The notes beneath the pieces are model-generated. The model was given only the letters and a program-made list of their open reading frames with translations. It had not been told where the DNA came from and made no database searches. A program made the position numbers and the translations under genes. Positions 4,788 to 7,063 of a stretch of DNA of 7,063 nt are shown here, piece after piece; the stretch's first letter is position 1, and the number at the start of each line of letters is the position of its first letter. Origin of the DNA: Bacteroidales bacterium (GTDB lineage Bacteria; Bacteroidota; Bacteroidia; Bacteroidales; JAADJA01); NCBI GenBank assembly GCA_029934735.1, contig JAOZLR010000136.1, positions 1 to 7,063 on the forward strand. Reading direction: 5' to 3'.

Positions 4788-7063
4788 ATGAGAGCGAAAG
4801 CAATTATATTTCTGATTTTGGTTATTATTTCTGCGACTCCTTTTAAACTGATAATCGGACAGGATCAGCCAGAGAAACAAGATACAACAGTAATTAGTAA
4901 ACCTCAACCAATACCTATTGAAAGAATCAACTATGAGATAGAAAAAGTTCATAAGAAAATTACCAGAATGGAGTATGAACTTGAACCGGACCCTGCAATA
5001 TTAAATATTGATACAACATTGGTTGAATATTCGGAATTTGTCAAAAAAGAAGCAGAGGAATTTAGGAGATATAATCCGAACAATTTGTCAACCTATTTTC
5101 TTGAAAGTACTTACAGGTCTTGGGAGAGTTTTAATAATAAGCTGGATGGAATGCGAAGCATTATCAGTAGTCATATAGAAACCATTCAAAGCGATATTGT
5201 AGAATTAATAAATATGAATGAGTTATGGGTGTTAACTTTAGAGAAAGAAACAACCAAGAATATCCCTGGAGAATTGACCCAAAGGATTACAAACATTATT
5301 AATGCAACAAATGAAAGTAAAAACAAATTTGAAGATAAAAGGTTCTATTTAATTAAGCTTGAAGATGAAATAACCAACCTGATAACTTTCAATAATAAGA
5401 TAATTGAGGATGTTAAACGCCATCAGCAACTAAAAAGAGATAACCTGTTTGTGGCAGTATCGCCCCCCCTATGGAAAATTACTCTAAGCAAATCGGATGT
5501 TGATAATCCAGAACAAAGATTAGGCAAAGCATGGCACGAGAATGCAAAAAATATGATGAACTATCTGCATTCTGTTAAACTTGGTTCACTTTTTTTAACT
5601 ATCCTCATCATAACTTTAATCTTTCTGGTTTTACGATGGAAATACACATCTCTCGGACTGGATGATTCGGAAAGCGGACACAAAAGCATTATGAGGATAC
5701 TTCGTGACAGACCTTTCGTTACTCTCGGCTCCATAATTCTTGTCACCTATCACCTGCTTTTCCCTTTTCAGCCTTTGGTTTTTTCAAACCTTCTCACCCT
5801 CCTGCTCCTTATTAATATGAGGTTCATCCTGTCATCGTTTATTGATCCTGAAGATAAAAAAATCATTGTTAAGCTTATCGTATTACTAATTATTAACAAT
5901 TTAGAAATATTCTTTTGGTACTTTGGTAATTTATCTAGGTACTATCTCTTATTTGAAGAATTATTAGGCATCGCTTTGTTATACAAATACACTAAGCCGT
6001 CCTACTGGAAAAGATTTAATAACCTAAGTGCCTTCAAAAAATTTGCAAGAATTCTGGCTTATTTTGTAGTTGCGTTTTATTCCTCTGCTTTAATTGCAAA
6101 TATTTTCGGATTCCAAAATGTTGTTGTCCTTTTTTCAAGAGTTGCTATCCATGTTCCGGAATTCACAATTGTGCTACTCGGTATTTCCAAAATCACAAAA
6201 GCAGTTGTCAGAGCATTAATTGAAATTGGGAAGTCTCATAATTTCCCTGGTATGGAAAAATATTGGAACATTATCGAAAAGAGATCTATGCAGATCATCA
6301 GTATTCTTATTATCGGCTATTGGGTATTCTCTCTATCAGTTTCTTTTGATGTAGCAAGGCCTATAATGGATTGGCTGATAGAGTTCAACGATCAAAAGAG
6401 GACAATAGGTACAATTACTATCTCAATCGGGCAATTATTAACATTTGTTTTCATTCTGCTCATGATTTATGGATTTTCAGTATTTTTTAAAACTATAGTT
6501 GAAGGAGAGTTGTTAAGCAGAACTAAATTATCACGTGGTGTATCTGCGGCAATATCAGTCACAATAAGATATTTTGTCATTACGATGGGAATTATCTTTG
6601 CACTATCTGCTGCAGGTATTGAACTTGGCAAATTCAGCCTGATTGCTGGTGCTCTTGGTGTAGGTATAGGTTTCGGATTGCAAAATATTGTCAGTAATTT
6701 CATATCAGGGTTAATATTGATTTATGAAAGACCTATTCAGACCGGAGATACTATTGAAGTGGAGAATCTTATGGGTAAGGTAAAAAAAATAGGCATCAGA
6801 GCAAGTAACATTGTCACTTATGATGGTGCTGAAGTGGTTGTACCTAATGGAAATCTCATCTCCAACCAACTGATAAACTGGACTCTATCAAACAATAAGC
6901 GAAGGGTTGAGATAAAAGTCGGAGTAGCATATGGTGCTGACCCTAATATCGTATTAAAGCTCCTTAAAGAAGTGGCAATGCTCAATGAGGATGTCATTAA
7001 AGACCCTGAACCAAGAGCGTTGTTTGATGAATTTGGCGATAGCTCTCTTAATTTCAGATTACT
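4788..7063 (+). CDS. large MscS-family mechanosensitive channel, C-terminus beyond the window
   Basis: This is an inner-membrane channel that opens on membrane tension to release solutes during hypo-osmotic shock. The frame is open for 758 codons to the right edge with no stop. Order: signal peptide (residues 1-25, cleaved near IIGQ), a periplasmic helical/coiled-coil domain (about 40-255) rich in Glu, Lys and Asn, then about ten or eleven membrane segments (265-283, 308-323, 329-350, then 358-470, 503-520, 540-568, 590-607 and the pore helix). The MscS core is clear: pore helix with the GALGVGIGFGLQN glycine zipper (621-633), NFISGLILIYERP, then the beta-domain QTGDTIEV, VVVPNGNLISNQ and NW (about 651-698). 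This layout resembles large MscK/MscM-like members more than the 286-aa MscS. The remaining C-terminal alpha/beta domain is cut off. The start ATG has no Shine-Dalgarno. The C7 run at 5463-5469 keeps the frame. Confidence 0.93.
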   Translation, partial: MRAKAIIFLILVIISATPFKLIIGQDQPEKQDTTVISKPQPIPIERINYEIEKVHKKITRMEYELEPDPAILNIDTTLVEYSEFVKKEAEEFRRYNPNNLSTYFLESTYRSWESFNNKLDGMRSIISSHIETIQSDIVELINMNELWVLTLEKETTKNIPGELTQRITNIINATNESKNKFEDKRFYLIKLEDEITNLITFNNKIIEDVKRHQQLKRDNLFVAVSPPLWKITLSKSDVDNPEQRLGKAWHENAKNMMNYLHSVKLGSLFLTILIITLIFLVLRWKYTSLGLDDSESGHKSIMRILRDRPFVTLGSIILVTYHLLFPFQPLVFSNLLTLLLLINMRFILSSFIDPEDKKIIVKLIVLLIINNLEIFFWYFGNLSRYYLLFEELLGIALLYKYTKPSYWKRFNNLSAFKKFARILAYFVVAFYSSALIANIFGFQNVVVLFSRVAIHVPEFTIVLLGISKITKAVVRALIEIGKSHNFPGMEKYWNIIEKRSMQIISILIIGYWVFSLSVSFDVARPIMDWLIEFNDQKRTIGTITISIGQLLTFVFILLMIYGFSVFFKTIVEGELLSRTKLSRGVSAAISVTIRYFVITMGIIFALSAAGIELGKFSLIAGALGVGIGFGLQNIVSNFISGLILIYERPIQTGDTIEVENLMGKVKKIGIRASNIVTYDGAEVVVPNGNLISNQLINWTLSNNKRRVEIKVGVAYGADPNIVLKLLKEVAMLNEDVIKDPEPRALFDEFGDSSLNFRL

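Noticed and set aside
4635..4952. Minus-strand 105-codon open frame
   Set aside because: Overlaps the GH13 3' end, the intergenic gap and the MscS-family start on the opposite strand; low-complexity translation from AT-rich DNA.
5463..5469. Run of seven C residues as a possible frameshift or phase-variation tract
   Set aside because: The channel frame reads straight through (AVSPPLW) with recognisable MscS sequence far downstream in the same frame, and seven bases is short for a phase-variable tract.
5561..5746. Minus-strand 61-codon open frame
   Set aside because: Antisense shadow within the MscS-family gene.
6467..6703. Minus-strand 78-codon open frame
   Set aside because: Antisense to the MscS pore-helix region, which is clearly coding on the plus strand.

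Overview
The window is about 7 kb of AT-rich DNA from a member of the Bacteroidota, most likely a Bacteroidales/Marinilabiliales-type anaerobe or facultative anaerobe. This is inferred from three things: upstream regions that lack Shine-Dalgarno sequences but carry TAnnTTTG-type -7 boxes typical of the phylum, the protein families present (a short bacterial 2[4Fe-4S] ferredoxin, an OAT-type aminotransferase, a signal-less GH13 enzyme), and the overall low GC. I see no rRNA, tRNA, CRISPR array, transposase or phage gene, and the window looks like ordinary chromosomal housekeeping sequence.

Layout, left to right. A nearly complete ornithine aminotransferase gene (rocD) runs leftward off the left edge (1-1196, minus). 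Upstream of it, on the same strand, lies a 121-aa predicted exported protein of unknown function (1270-1635). A gene-poor stretch (1636-1984) follows; it holds a possible 37-aa membrane micro-ORF and the promoter of a rightward 56-aa ferredoxin gene (1985-2155). The ferredoxin is followed by a strong hairpin terminator (2179-2207) that can also act on the other strand. It faces a leftward pair: a DUF1289 small cysteine protein (3145-3345) and, just after it, an outer-membrane beta-barrel protein of the Phenol_MetA_deg/transporter type (2328-3113). A 91-bp divergent region containing a perfect 17-bp palindrome separates that pair from a rightward cytoplasmic GH13 alpha-amylase-family enzyme (3437-4708). 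Finally, a large MscS-family mechanosensitive channel (from 4788) runs off the right edge after 758 codons.

How they work together: no single pathway unites the genes. The transcription units appear to be rocD (own -7 box, possibly also read from the upstream exported-protein gene), ferredoxin alone, DUF1289 plus outer-membrane protein, GH13 alone or with the channel, and the channel with its own -7 box. The roles are amino-acid catabolism (ornithine to glutamate semialdehyde), low-potential electron transfer, an envelope porin-like protein, intracellular alpha-glucan metabolism and osmotic protection. I found no convincing novel system. The items most worth a second look are the micro-ORF, the divergent palindrome, the ATACAT repeat cluster between DUF1289 and the barrel gene, and the unidentified exported protein.
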